Source: Solimonas flava DSM 18980 (lineage in GTDB: Bacteria > Pseudomonadota > Gammaproteobacteria > Nevskiales > Nevskiaceae). From it: a DNA stretch of 64,000 nucleotides. Positions 35,114 to 51,155 of the stretch are shown piece by piece. How positions within the stretch are numbered: position 1 is the stretch's first letter; each line of letters starts with the position of its first letter. Below the pieces are notes generated by a model. The model ran no database searches. It was not told where the DNA came from and worked only from the letters and a program-made list of their open reading frames with translations. The DNA lies in NCBI RefSeq assembly GCF_000426685.1, contig NZ_AUFV01000001.1, positions 372,001 to 436,000 on the forward strand, given 5' to 3'. The position numbers were made by a program, and so were the translations under genes.

Positions 35114-36951
35114 AAACCCCGCTGCCCGAAGCCCTGCGTCGCGACGTGATCTCGGTGTTCCGCGACCGCGTGCGCGAGAACCCGGCGGCGATCGCGCTGC
35201 ACGCCGAACGGCCGATGAGCTACGCCGAACTCGATGCGCGCGCGGCGGCGATCGCCGCCGCGCTGCAGGCGCGCGGCATCGGCCGCGGCGCGATCGTCGG
35301 CCTCTGCGTGCAGCGCTCGGCCGACGCCATCGCCGCGCTGCTCGGCGTGCTGCGCTGCGGCGCCGCCTACCTGCCGTTCGATGTCGGCTATCCGCCGGCG
35401 CTGCTGCAACGCATCCACGCCGACGCGCGGCCGGCGCTGATGCTGGTCGATGCCGCCTCGGAGCGGCTCGCGTTCTGGACCGGCGAGCCCTTGCGGCTGG
35501 CGTCGATCGACGCCCCGGCGGCAGCGCCGGCCGACGTCGCCATCGGCGTCGACGATCCGGCCTACGTGATGTACACCTCGGGCTCGACCGGCACGCCCAA
35601 GGGCGTCGTCGTGCCGCATCGCGGCATCGTGCGCCTGGTGCGCGAGACCGACTACGCCGACTTCTCGCGCGATCAGGTCTTCCTGCAATGGTCGCCGCTC
35701 GCCTTCGACGCCTCGACCTTCGAGATCTGGGGCGCGCTGCTCAACGGCGCGTCGCTGGCGATCGCCGATCCGGCCGCCGCCTCGCTCGACGAGCTGGCGA
35801 TGACGATCCTGCATCATCGCGTCAGCACGCTGTGGCTCACCGCCGGCGTCTTCCACCTGATGGTCGAGCACCATCCGCACGCGCTGCGGCCGCTGCGCCA
35901 GCTGCTCGCCGGCGGCGACGTGCTGTCGCCCGCGCACGTGCGCCGCGCGCTCGATGCGGCACCGGCCTGCACGCTGATCAACGGCTACGGCCCGACCGAG
36001 AACACCACCTTCACCTGCTGCTACCGCGTGCCGCGTGATTTCGCCGACGGCCCGCTGCCGATCGGCCGGCCGATCGCGCAGACGACCGTGCACGTGCTCG
36101 ACGAGGATGGCCGGCCGGTGCCGCCGGGCGAGCCCGGCGAGCTCTACGCCGGCGGCGCCGGCGTCGCGCTCGGCTATCTGAACCGTGCCGATCTCAACGC
36201 CGAGCGCTTCATCGCCAACCCGTTCGGGCCCGGCACGCTGTACCGCAGCGGCGACCGCGTGCGCCTGCGCGAGGACGGCGTCTACGAATTCCTCGGCCGC
36301 GCCGACCGCCAGGTCAAGATCAACGGCAAGCGCGTCGAGCTCGACGACATCGAGGCGGCGCTGCGCCGCACCGGCCTGGTCTCGGATGCGGCTGTCGTCG
36401 CCCGCGAACTCGGCCCCGCGCAGAAGCGTCTCGAAGCCTACGTCAGCGGCGGCGCCGCCGAACCGCAGGCGCTGCGCGCCGCGCTGCGCGCGCAGCTGCC
36501 GGACTACATGCAGCCGGCACTGCTGACGCGCCTCGACGCGCTGCCGCTGACGCCGACCGGCAAGATCGACCGCCGCGCGCTGCTGGCGCTGGCGCCGCCG
36601 ACACCGGCGCCTGCCGCCGCGGCGCGGCCGGGCGACGAAGTCGAGGCGGCGCTGCTGGGTCTCTGGCGCCGCGTGCTGCAGCGTCCGCAGCTCGGGCTCG
36701 ACGACAACTTCTTCGATCTCGGCGGCAGCTCGCTGCAGCTGCTCGAACTGCATGCCGCGCTCCGCGCCGGGCTCAAGCCCGACGCCGCGCTCGTCGACCT
36801 GTTCCGCCACACCCGGATTCGCCAGCAGGCGCAATGGATCCGCGGCGGCACGACGGCCGCCGGCCACGCCGATCCGGCGCTGCGCGAACGGCAGCGGCGT
36901 GCGGCGCTGGCGGCGGCGAAGACCCGCGCCCGCGGCCCGGCCGCGCGCTAG
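35110..36951 (+). CDS. Stand-alone NRPS adenylation-thiolation protein
   Basis: A 613-residue A-T didomain. Adenylation ~20-500 with YTSGSTGTPKG, FDASTFEIWGALLNGA, NGYGPTENTTF and the late PTGKIDRRAL lysine; carrier domain ~515-585 with FFDLGGSSLQLLEL, the phosphopantetheine Ser near 540; a basic tail of ~25 residues follows. There is no condensation or release domain. It activates an amino acid (identity not assigned) and holds it as a thioester, like a DltA-DltC pair in one chain. It is the last gene of the EPS operon, fused to it by an ATGA overlap with the flippase, so it is expressed with polymer synthesis and may supply an aminoacyl decoration. Confidence 0.93.
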   Translation: MKTPLPEALRRDVISVFRDRVRENPAAIALHAERPMSYAELDARAAAIAAALQARGIGRGAIVGLCVQRSADAIAALLGVLRCGAAYLPFDVGYPPALLQRIHADARPALMLVDAASERLAFWTGEPLRLASIDAPAAAPADVAIGVDDPAYVMYTSGSTGTPKGVVVPHRGIVRLVRETDYADFSRDQVFLQWSPLAFDASTFEIWGALLNGASLAIADPAAASLDELAMTILHHRVSTLWLTAGVFHLMVEHHPHALRPLRQLLAGGDVLSPAHVRRALDAAPACTLINGYGPTENTTFTCCYRVPRDFADGPLPIGRPIAQTTVHVLDEDGRPVPPGEPGELYAGGAGVALGYLNRADLNAERFIANPFGPGTLYRSGDRVRLREDGVYEFLGRADRQVKINGKRVELDDIEAALRRTGLVSDAAVVARELGPAQKRLEAYVSGGAAEPQALRAALRAQLPDYMQPALLTRLDALPLTPTGKIDRRALLALAPPTPAPAAAARPGDEVEAALLGLWRRVLQRPQLGLDDNFFDLGGSSLQLLELHAALRAGLKPDAALVDLFRHTRIRQQAQWIRGGTTAAGHADPALRERQRRAALAAAKTRARGPAAR

Positions 36952-37262
36952 GCCTGTTGGCGCGAATGGCGTCGTTGTGGTGCCGTCTGGCGCGCCGCCA
37001 GGCCCTGCGTCCCCGTCCAGGGGGAAGGCGCGGGCCGCGCACCTGGGTGAGGGCCAAGACGCGGACCGCAACGCCGCATGGCGGCTCGCCAGGCGGTGTC
37101 CCGAAGGGACTGGCCCCCATTCATCGGTGCCTGCCGCATCGCGGGCCGTTCGCTTCGCGAACGGCCTCGTCGCTCCCGCACATCCAGTCCATCACGCTCC
37201 TCGTTCCTTGCGCTGCGGCAAAACGGACGCGGCCACAACGACGCGATTCGCGTTGACCGGCC
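36951..37262. repeat. Inverted ~30-bp repeats bounding a 312-nt non-coding element
   Basis: The sequence at 36951-36980, read in reverse complement, matches 37233-37262 at about 25 of 30 positions (both begin CCACAACGACGC and share ATTCGCG). The 252 nt between them are non-coding and include a perfect hairpin. This could be a miniature mobile element or an intergenic repeat family. No clear target-site duplication was seen. Confidence 0.45.
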
Positions 37263-37586
37263 CTGCCCGCACGACCGCACACTGGCGCTGGAGCGTCGCG
37301 CCATCGCGGCGGCGTGCAGCCGCGTCGCGGATGGCCAGGATGAGCCGCTGCGCCGCAGCGGACGCGGGCCGTGCCCGGTGCCGGCGAGCGGGCGGGCCGC
37401 GACGTGCCCGCGATGCCGCAGGGCGGCGCACGACGCCGGCTGACTGCGCGGCGCACGTCGCACCGGTTCGGGCGCGCCCTGGCGTTCCCTCGCCATGGCA
37501 GATGCGCGCTCCGGCGCGCCGCAGGACGGCCCGCGCCGCCGGCCCGGCGGCGGTGCATGCGTCCGGGACTTCTGCTGCCGGACCGC
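36952..37586. other. 635-nt non-coding region between the EPS operon and the wHTH/PKS genes
   Basis: Convergent intergenic region with no believable gene on either strand: the ORFs that cross it have no ribosome sites and low-complexity products. It holds the inverted-repeat element at 36951-37262 and the hairpin at 37144-37166. Confidence 0.65.
37144..37166. terminator. Perfect hairpin, possible terminator or repeat core
   Basis: GGCCGTTCGC pairs perfectly with GCGAACGGCC around TTC. There is no U-tract, so an intrinsic terminator is uncertain; it lies 193 nt past the end of the EPS operon inside the inverted-repeat element. Confidence 0.4.
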
Positions 37587-37967
37587 TCAGCGCGCGCGGC
37601 GGTCGCCGCGCACGCCGGCGGCGCCGGGGGTCGCGGCTCGCGCGCGACGTTCGTGCGCCGGCCGCGTACGCCAGCGCCGCCAGGCGCGCAGGGTGCTGGC
37701 CAGCAGGCTCGGCTGCCAGGTGCGCACGCACAGCGTCGCGCCGTCGAAGCTGAGGCGGTATTCGACGATGCCGCCGTGGCGCTCGCGCTCGAGCAGGCCG
37801 TCGTCGACCATTTCCTGCAGCACCAGCGGCAGGTCGCTGGCGCGCAGCCCGGTCTGCCGCCATTCGCGTTCGAGGGCTTCCTCGCCGAGCGGCTCGGGCT
37901 GCGCGCCGCCGATGTCGCGGAACAGGCGGATCAGGGCGAGGCGCCGCGTCTGGCGGTCGACGATCAT
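37587..37967 (-). CDS. Small winged-helix-like protein of unknown function
   Basis: A 126-residue protein beginning MIVDRQTRRLALIRLFRDIGG. The pattern of helices followed by LLERERHGGIVEYRLSFDGA suggests a winged-helix fold with its wing hairpin; a hydrophobic and basic tail follows (LRAWRRWRTRP). It lies 60 nt downstream of the megasynthase on the same strand and is probably cotranscribed. It may be a pathway-associated regulator, but the family is not recognised. The ribosome site is weak. Confidence 0.62.
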   Translation of the reverse strand: MIVDRQTRRLALIRLFRDIGGAQPEPLGEEALEREWRQTGLRASDLPLVLQEMVDDGLLERERHGGIVEYRLSFDGATLCVRTWQPSLLASTLRAWRRWRTRPAHERRARAATPGAAGVRGDRRAR

Positions 37968-38027
37968 CGCGCCGCTGCCTGCCGCCGCGGGGCGACGCGC
38001 CGGCGAGCGGTCGGCGGCGGCCGGCGC

Positions 38028-45935
<7,908 letters not shown>

Positions 45936-46009
45936 GAGCTTTTCTCGCCTGCGCCCTGGCGGACGCCGTCTTTCGGATTCCGGGCCATCATCGGCAGCGG
46001 CCGGGGCAC

Positions 46010-46035
46010 ACGTCTGTTCGAATCCACACCGATGG
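46010..46035. promoter_or_regulatory. LuxR-box-like half-operator upstream of the megasynthase
   Basis: Left arm ACGTCTGTTCGA is identical over its last 11 bases to the left arm of the perfect copy at 24584. The right arm (CCACACCGATGG) matches at only 7 of 12. It lies 74 nt from the megasynthase start. Confidence 0.5.
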
Positions 46036-46064
46036 AAGGCGCGGCGGATGCCGGCCGGAGCGGT

Positions 46065-46919
46065 TCAGAAGACGACGGCGGGCTGCAGCTGCGGCGCGAA
46101 GGCCCGCACGTAGGCCTCGCGCGACCAGGCATAGCAGCCGCAGGACGCGGCTTCGAGACCGCGGCGGTCGACGATGTTGATGACGCCGCGGCTGTAGCGG
46201 ATCAGGCCGCGCCGGCGCAGCCGCGCCGCCGCCAGCGAGATGCCGGTGCGCTGCACGCCGAGCATGTCGGCCAGCGTCTGGTGCTTGAGACGGAACTCAT
46301 CGGACTGCACGCGATCCTGCGTGGTCAGCAGCCAGCGCGCGAGGCGCTCCTCGACGCCGTGCCGGCAGGTGCAGGCATTGACCTGCGCGATCTGCGCGAT
46401 CAGCACATAGAGATAACGCCCGAGCGCGGCGCGCAAGTGGCGGCTGTGCGGCAGCTGGCGGCGCAGCTCGCGCACCGGCACGCGAAAGCTCGCGCCGGAA
46501 GTGCGGACCACGGCGCGCAGCGGCGACAGCGGCAGGTCGTCGATCAGCGGACTGCCGAAGGCGCCTTCGCTGCCGACCAGCGCGACCTGCACCGCGTCGC
46601 GTTCGCCGGGCGCCAGCAGGCCGACGGCGACGCCGGTCGGGAAATAGACGTGCTCGACCGGGCCTTCGTACTCGCAGATCAGCGTGCCGGCGCGCAGCGC
46701 GACCGTTTCGATCAGCGGCGTGAGCCGTCGCGCCTCGTCATCCGGCAAGCTCGCGAGGAGGAGATTCCGCCTCAGGTCGGGCGACCAGCTGCGGATAGCC
46801 GGCGCGCCGGTCGAAGCTGGAGCGCCGGTCGGCGAAGGCGATGGGCACGCTGCGGACGCGGCGGTCGACCGGGGTTCGGCGTTCGCCGCGACGACGGTCT
46901 TTTGGGGCGCGTAGCGCAT
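46065..46919 (-). CDS. Crp/Fnr-family transcriptional regulator (start uncertain)
   Basis: Cyclic-nucleotide-binding-like domain (SLPDDEARRLTPLIETVALRAG; VYFPTGVAVGLLAPG) followed by a Crp-type helix-turn-helix (HQTLADMLGVQRTGISLAAARLRRRGLI). No N-terminal Cys cluster, so not an oxygen-sensing FNR; a CGC pair follows the HTH (AASCGCYAW). The HTH lacks the ExxSR signature of FNR. Homology begins near 46780, but no ATG exists there. An ATG at 46919 forces a ~180-nt overlap with the upstream regulator and a low-complexity N-terminus, so the real start may be a non-ATG codon. Located 129 nt upstream of the megasynthase. Confidence 0.8.
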   Translation of the reverse strand: MRYAPQKTVVAANAEPRSTAASAACPSPSPTGAPASTGAPAIRSWSPDLRRNLLLASLPDDEARRLTPLIETVALRAGTLICEYEGPVEHVYFPTGVAVGLLAPGERDAVQVALVGSEGAFGSPLIDDLPLSPLRAVVRTSGASFRVPVRELRRQLPHSRHLRAALGRYLYVLIAQIAQVNACTCRHGVEERLARWLLTTQDRVQSDEFRLKHQTLADMLGVQRTGISLAAARLRRRGLIRYSRGVINIVDRRGLEAASCGCYAWSREAYVRAFAPQLQPAVVF

Positions 46920-47727
46920 CGTTTCGGGCATCCGGTCGACGGTGCGCCGAAATTTCCGACAAACGCGTGCCGCCTTCCGTACGGTGCAACACCGAAGGCC
47001 GTCCAATGGCCTTGGCGGCGGCTTCATGCAGCCGCGCGCATTCCGTGCTGACGATGCGGTAGCACTCGCAGGCGTCGCGCTCCAGGCGATGGCGGTCGAG
47101 GATGCGGACCAGACCGCGGCTGTACTGGATCACGCCCTCGTCGCGCAGCCGGCTGGCGGCCAGCGTGACGCTTTCGCGGCGCACGCCGAGCGTGTGCGCG
47201 AGGCCTTCGTGCGTGACGTGCAGCTCGCCGCCCGGCAGGCGGTCGACGCTCAGCAGCAGCCAGCGGCACAGCTGCTGGCTGAGCGCGTGGTGACGGTTGC
47301 AGGCGACGGTCTGCGCGGTCTGCACCATCAGCGCGCGCGCGCTGGCCAGCACCACGCGCTGCACGTCCGGCGAGCGGTCGAGTTCATGGCCGAAGATGTC
47401 GATCGGCAGGCGGTAGGCGGTGCCCTCGCACTGCACGACCGCGCGGCTGGTCGTGCGGTCGACGCCCATCATCAGCTCGGAACCGATCATGCTGTCGTTG
47501 CCGACGATCGCCGTCTCGGTCGTTTCGCCGGACGCCATCACCTGCAGCAGCGAGATCAGCGCATCGACCGGAAAATAGACGTACGAGATCGTCACGCCGG
47601 CCTCGTGCAGCACCTGCCCGGCTTTCAGCTTGACGCGGGTCAGCTGCGGCGCCAGCACCGGCACGCCGACGATATCCAGAACCTGGGCCAGAAGCCGATT
47701 GCCGCTCGGGCCGATCGCGGTAGCCAT
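46738..47727 (-). CDS. Crp/Fnr-family transcriptional regulator with Arg-rich tail
   Basis: A 329-residue protein: effector domain ~1-150 (LKAGQVLHEAGVTISYVYFPVDALISLLQ), Crp-type HTH ~170-215 (GLAHTLGVRRESVTLAASRLRDEGVIQ), then DACECYRIV, a CxC motif after the HTH also found in its neighbour. The last ~70 residues are a repetitive basic tail (DRRRGERRTPVDRR; FADRRSSFDRR). No N-terminal iron-sulfur cysteines. AGGAG precedes the ATG, and a perfect FNR-type box lies 52 nt upstream, so it is probably a secondary regulator switched on by an FNR-like protein encoded elsewhere. Its 3' end overlaps the next regulator. Confidence 0.9.
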   Translation of the reverse strand: MATAIGPSGNRLLAQVLDIVGVPVLAPQLTRVKLKAGQVLHEAGVTISYVYFPVDALISLLQVMASGETTETAIVGNDSMIGSELMMGVDRTTSRAVVQCEGTAYRLPIDIFGHELDRSPDVQRVVLASARALMVQTAQTVACNRHHALSQQLCRWLLLSVDRLPGGELHVTHEGLAHTLGVRRESVTLAASRLRDEGVIQYSRGLVRILDRHRLERDACECYRIVSTECARLHEAAAKAIGRPSVLHRTEGGTRLSEISAHRRPDARNDALRAPKDRRRGERRTPVDRRVRSVPIAFADRRSSFDRRAGYPQLVARPEAESPPRELAG

Positions 47728-47779
47728 GTCATCTCCTGCTTACATGACGGATAGTAGACATGACCTTGTCGGCGCAATG

Positions 47780-47793
47780 TTGATGTGCGTCAA
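47780..47793. promoter_or_regulatory. FNR-type box upstream of the Crp-type regulator
   Basis: Perfect TTGAT-GTGC-GTCAA palindrome, 52 nt from the ATG at 47727, followed by a run of A on the plus strand. Confidence 0.78.
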
Positions 47794-47871
47794 AAAAAAT
47801 GGCGTCCATTTCCCCTTCGTTCAGGGGGTCTTTCCGGCACCATGCGCCGTCCGGCGGCCTGCCCCTACCGC

Positions 47872-48900
47872 TCAGCGCAAATCGAGCACGACGCGGCCGT
47901 TGACGCGGCCGGCCTTGAGTTCGCGAAACACGTCGTTGATCTCTGACAGCCGCGCCGAACGGACCTGCGGCCGCACCTTGCCGGCGGCGGCGAAGGCGAT
48001 CGCCTCGTCGAGATCCTGGCGCGTGCCGACGATCGAGCCGCGGATCGTCAGGCGCTTGAGCACGACGTCGAAGATCGGCGTCGCGAACTCGCCCGGCGGC
48101 AGGCCGACGAGGCTCACCGTACCGCGGCGGCGTGCCAGCTGCAGCGCCTGCGTGAACGCCGACGGCGAGACCGCGGTGACCAGCACGCCGTGCGCGCCGC
48201 CGCCGGTGATCTGCTGCACGCGTTCGACCGCATCGGCAGCGTCGGCGCGAATCACGGCGTCGGCGCCAAGCGTGCGCGCCAGCACCAGTTTGTCGTCGCC
48301 GACGTCGAGCGCGGCGACGCGCAGGCCCATTGCCCTGGCGTACTGCAGCGCGACGTGGCCGAGGCCGCCGATGCCGGAGATCGCCAGCCACTGCCCCGGC
48401 CGCGTCTCGGTTTCGAGGATGCCCTTGTAGGTGGTGACGCCGGCGCACAGCACCGGCGCCATCGCCAGCGGATCGAACGAGGTCGGCAGGCGCGCGACGT
48501 AGTCGGCGCGGCCGATCACGTATTCGGCGTATGCGCCGTTGACGCTGTAGCCGCTGTCATGCTGCTCGCCGCACAGCGTCTCCCAGCCGGTGCGGCAGTA
48601 TTCGCAATGACCGCAGGCGTCGTGCAGCCAGGCCAGCCCGACCGGATCGCCGACGCGGAAGCGGTCGACGTCCGGACCCAGCTCGGCGACCAGGCCGACG
48701 CCCTCGTGTCCGGGAATGAACGGCAGCGCCGGCTTGACCGGCCAGTCGCCGTCGGCGGCGTGCAGGTCGGTGTGGCAGACGCCGCTGGTCAGCACCTTGA
48801 TCAGCAGCTCGCCGGGCCCCGGCTGCGGCACCGGCACGTCTTCGATGCGCAGCGGCTGACCGAAGCGACGGACGACGGCGGCTTTCATGGTTCGGGTCAC
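47872..48900 (-). CDS. Zinc-dependent alcohol dehydrogenase (AdhP type)
   Basis: A 342-residue medium-chain dehydrogenase. Catalytic zinc ligands in GVCHTDLH and GHEGVG; structural zinc cysteines in CGHCEYCRTGWETLC; NAD-binding ISGIGGLGHVALQYA with an acidic strand end (ALDVGDD). It matches the AdhP-like group that interconverts ethanol and acetaldehyde and is often induced during oxygen limitation. The GTG at 48900 is preferred since GGAG lies ~9 nt upstream; the ATG 12 nt later has no ribosome site. An FNR-type box sits 57 nt upstream. Confidence 0.93.
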   Translation of the reverse strand: MTRTMKAAVVRRFGQPLRIEDVPVPQPGPGELLIKVLTSGVCHTDLHAADGDWPVKPALPFIPGHEGVGLVAELGPDVDRFRVGDPVGLAWLHDACGHCEYCRTGWETLCGEQHDSGYSVNGAYAEYVIGRADYVARLPTSFDPLAMAPVLCAGVTTYKGILETETRPGQWLAISGIGGLGHVALQYARAMGLRVAALDVGDDKLVLARTLGADAVIRADAADAVERVQQITGGGAHGVLVTAVSPSAFTQALQLARRRGTVSLVGLPPGEFATPIFDVVLKRLTIRGSIVGTRQDLDEAIAFAAAGKVRPQVRSARLSEINDVFRELKAGRVNGRVVLDLR

Positions 48901-48957
48901 GACGCGGCACTCCGCAGTTGATGCGGTGCAGCTTCCGCTTGCCCCCGATGGCCGTCA

Positions 48958-48971
48958 TTGACGGCCATCAA
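48958..48971. promoter_or_regulatory. FNR-type box within a larger palindrome, upstream of adh
   Basis: Perfect TTGAC-GGCC-ATCAA, 57 nt from the GTG at 48900. It overlaps a perfect 10-bp inverted repeat at 48947-48969 (GATGGCCGTC, ATT, GACGGCCATC), which might let a second factor or hairpin modulate the site. Confidence 0.78.
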
Positions 48972-48991
48972 CGCGCGTCCATCGTCGTATT

Positions 48992-50071
48992 TCAGGATCG
49001 CAGCGTGCGGCGCGTGCCGAACGAAATGCCGAGGCCGGCAGCGACGCCCAGCAGCGGATCGTCGGCGCTGACGCGACGCGGACCACAGGTTGCGGTCGCC
49101 AGCGGCACGTCGTCGATGCGCCCGCCGCGCTGCACGACGACGCGGTCGTGCTGCTGCTGCGCGAGCAGTTCGACGGCATGCACCCCGAACGCGGACGCGA
49201 GCAGACGGTCCTCGGCGCTCGGCGGGCCGCCGCGCTGCAGATGGCCAAGCACGGTGCAGCGCGCCTGCACGCCGGACTGCGCCTCGATCTGCCGAGCCAG
49301 CCAGCCGCCGATGCTCTCGTACGGCGGGCGCTGCGCGGCAGCCGGCGCACGCGCGGCGCCTTCGGCGACGACCAGCAGCGCATGGCGGCGGCCGCGCGCG
49401 AAGACTTCGTGCAGGTGGGCGATGATCGCTTCCATCTCGAAGCCGAGTTCCGGCAGCACGATCAGATCGGCGCCGCCGGCGATGCCGCCGTGCAGCGCGA
49501 TGTGGCCGGCGTCGCGGCCCATGGTCTCGACGACGATGACGCGGTGGTGACTGGCCGCCGTCGGCAGCAAGCGGTCGAGCGCGTCGCTGACGACGCCGAC
49601 CGCGGTCGCGAAGCCGACCGCGGTGTCGGTGCCCGGCACGTCGTTGTCGATGGTCTTGGGAATGCCGAGCATCGGCAGCCCGGCCTGCGCGCAAAGCCGC
49701 GACATGATGCGCATCGAGCCGTCGCCGCCGATCACGACCAGCGCGTCGATGCCGAGCTCGCGCACGCCGGCGGTGAATTCGGCGCTGCGGTCGGCAAGGC
49801 TGCCATCCGGCATCGGAAAGCGGAACGGATCGCCGCTGCTGACCGTGCCGAGCAGCGTGCCGCCGCTGCGGAACGCCGGCCCGTCGAGTGCGTCCGGATT
49901 CAGCTCGACGTAACGGCGCGGCTGCTCGAACAGGCCGACGCTGCCGTCGAGCACGCCGAGCACTTGCCAGCCGCGCAGGGTCGCGGCATCGGTGACGGCG
50001 CGGATCACGGCATTGAGGCCGGCGCAATCGCCGCCGCTGGTCAGCACGCCGATGCGGCGCGGTACGTTCAT
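48992..50071 (-). CDS. 6-phosphofructokinase
   Basis: A 359-residue PfkA-fold enzyme phosphorylating fructose 6-phosphate. Motifs: GVLTSGGDCAGLNAVIR, VVIGGDGSMR, GIPKTIDNDVPGTD, VETMGRDAGHIAL and LGHLQRGGPPSAEDR. Gly in GGDGS suggests ATP as donor, whereas Lys in PKTIDND is the form also seen in pyrophosphate-dependent enzymes; this Gly/Lys mix fits the group III ATP enzymes. Its start overlaps the stop of the Usp gene (ATGA), tying glycolytic flux to the stress regulon driven by the FNR-type box at 51128. Confidence 0.93.
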   Translation of the reverse strand: MNVPRRIGVLTSGGDCAGLNAVIRAVTDAATLRGWQVLGVLDGSVGLFEQPRRYVELNPDALDGPAFRSGGTLLGTVSSGDPFRFPMPDGSLADRSAEFTAGVRELGIDALVVIGGDGSMRIMSRLCAQAGLPMLGIPKTIDNDVPGTDTAVGFATAVGVVSDALDRLLPTAASHHRVIVVETMGRDAGHIALHGGIAGGADLIVLPELGFEMEAIIAHLHEVFARGRRHALLVVAEGAARAPAAAQRPPYESIGGWLARQIEAQSGVQARCTVLGHLQRGGPPSAEDRLLASAFGVHAVELLAQQQHDRVVVQRGGRIDDVPLATATCGPRRVSADDPLLGVAAGLGISFGTRRTLRS

Positions 50072-51069
50072 GCTTCGCTTTCCTCGGGCGCCGCGGCGTA
50101 GCGCGCCTGCAGCTCGGGCAGGTTGTAGTGGCGCTTCAGCTCGTCGGCGAAACTGTCGGGCTTGACCAGCAGCACGTCGAAGCTGGCGCGCGACAGCACG
50201 CCCTCCGAGGCGCTGCCGAGCAGCAGGCGGCTCAGCATCGAGTGGTACGAGGAGCCGAGCACCATCAGGTCGATGTTTTCGGCCTGCGCGAACTGGACCA
50301 GCGCGGCGGCGGCTTCGCCGCCGCCGTCGATCCAGTGCCGGCGATCGGCCGGAATCGAATGCGCGTCGGCGAAGCGCGCGAAATTGTCATGCGAACTGCT
50401 GCGCACGTCCTGGTAGAGCTTGCGCAGGTCGGCGGACACGCCGATCACGAACGACGGCCGCCGGTACGGGAACGCGTGCACGAGGTGCAGGTCGGCATCG
50501 GCGAACATCGCCAGCTTCAGCGCCGTCGTGGCGATGCGCTCGTTGAGCGGATGCGGTGCGTCCTGGCGGTCGAGGCTGGCGTCGATCGCGATCGCCACGT
50601 GCCGCGGCAGCGGCGCGCTGTCCTGGCGCACGAACATCAGCGGCGCCGGACAGGTGCGCGCCAGGCGCCAGTCCAGCGTCGTCATCGGCATGCGCGCGGC
50701 GCCCTTGCGCGCCGGCAGCAGATCGGCGATGACCAGATCGGGCTTGAGCTCCAGCGCGCGCGCCAGCACTGCCTCGTGCGGCTCGGCGCTCCACAGCAGC
50801 TCGCAGTCGACGCGCAGGCCCTGATCGGCGAGTTCGGCGGCGCGCTCGTCGAGCCAGCGCTGGCGCTGCTCCAGGTACTGCGTCTTGGCCAGGCGCTGCA
50901 CCTCGCGGCCGGCCAGCTCGTGGCTCATGTCGATCATCGCGTCGAACGCGCACATCAGCAGGAACAGGCGTGCGTCGGCACGCTTGGCGAGCTGTGCGGC
51001 GCGATGCAGGCCGACCGTTTCGCGCATGCCGGCATCGGCGATGACCAGGATTCGCTTGATCTGCGACAT
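50068..51069 (-). CDS. Tandem universal stress protein
   Basis: A 333-residue protein with two Usp domains (about 5-150 and 160-310), UspE-like in length. The ATP signature of the second domain is altered (LGSSYHSMLSRLLLGSAS, second Gly replaced), so nucleotide binding is uncertain. The ATG at 51069 follows AAGGAG. An upstream in-frame start near 51141 would place the FNR-type box inside the gene and is rejected. Translationally coupled to phosphofructokinase downstream and divergent from the nuclease/phosphorylase fusion. Confidence 0.9.
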   Translation of the reverse strand: MSQIKRILVIADAGMRETVGLHRAAQLAKRADARLFLLMCAFDAMIDMSHELAGREVQRLAKTQYLEQRQRWLDERAAELADQGLRVDCELLWSAEPHEAVLARALELKPDLVIADLLPARKGAARMPMTTLDWRLARTCPAPLMFVRQDSAPLPRHVAIAIDASLDRQDAPHPLNERIATTALKLAMFADADLHLVHAFPYRRPSFVIGVSADLRKLYQDVRSSSHDNFARFADAHSIPADRRHWIDGGGEAAAALVQFAQAENIDLMVLGSSYHSMLSRLLLGSASEGVLSRASFDVLLVKPDSFADELKRHYNLPELQARYAAAPEESEA

Positions 51070-51127
51070 GAGATTTTCTCCTTCCAGTGGCGAGGCGGCA
51101 GTAGGCCATGCGGCGGCGCCGTCGTCG

Positions 51128-51141
51128 TTGATGCGAGTCAA
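51128..51141. promoter_or_regulatory. FNR-type box upstream of usp-pfk
   Basis: Perfect TTGAT-GCGA-GTCAA palindrome, 58 nt from the minus-strand ATG at 51069. It is one of two boxes, placed 14 nt apart, in this divergent promoter. Confidence 0.78.
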
Positions 51142-51155
51142 GCGGCCGGCCGCCG

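Noticed and set aside
36752-37753. Plus-strand ORF spanning the non-coding region after the A-T gene
   Set aside because: It starts inside the A-T gene in another frame and has an Arg/Pro/Ala-rich, domain-free product.
46065-47727. The two local Crp-type proteins as the factors binding the TTGAY-N4-RTCAA boxes
   Set aside because: Neither has the N-terminal Cys cluster of FNR or the ExxSR recognition-helix signature; an FNR/ANR homologue elsewhere is likelier. Not excluded experimentally.
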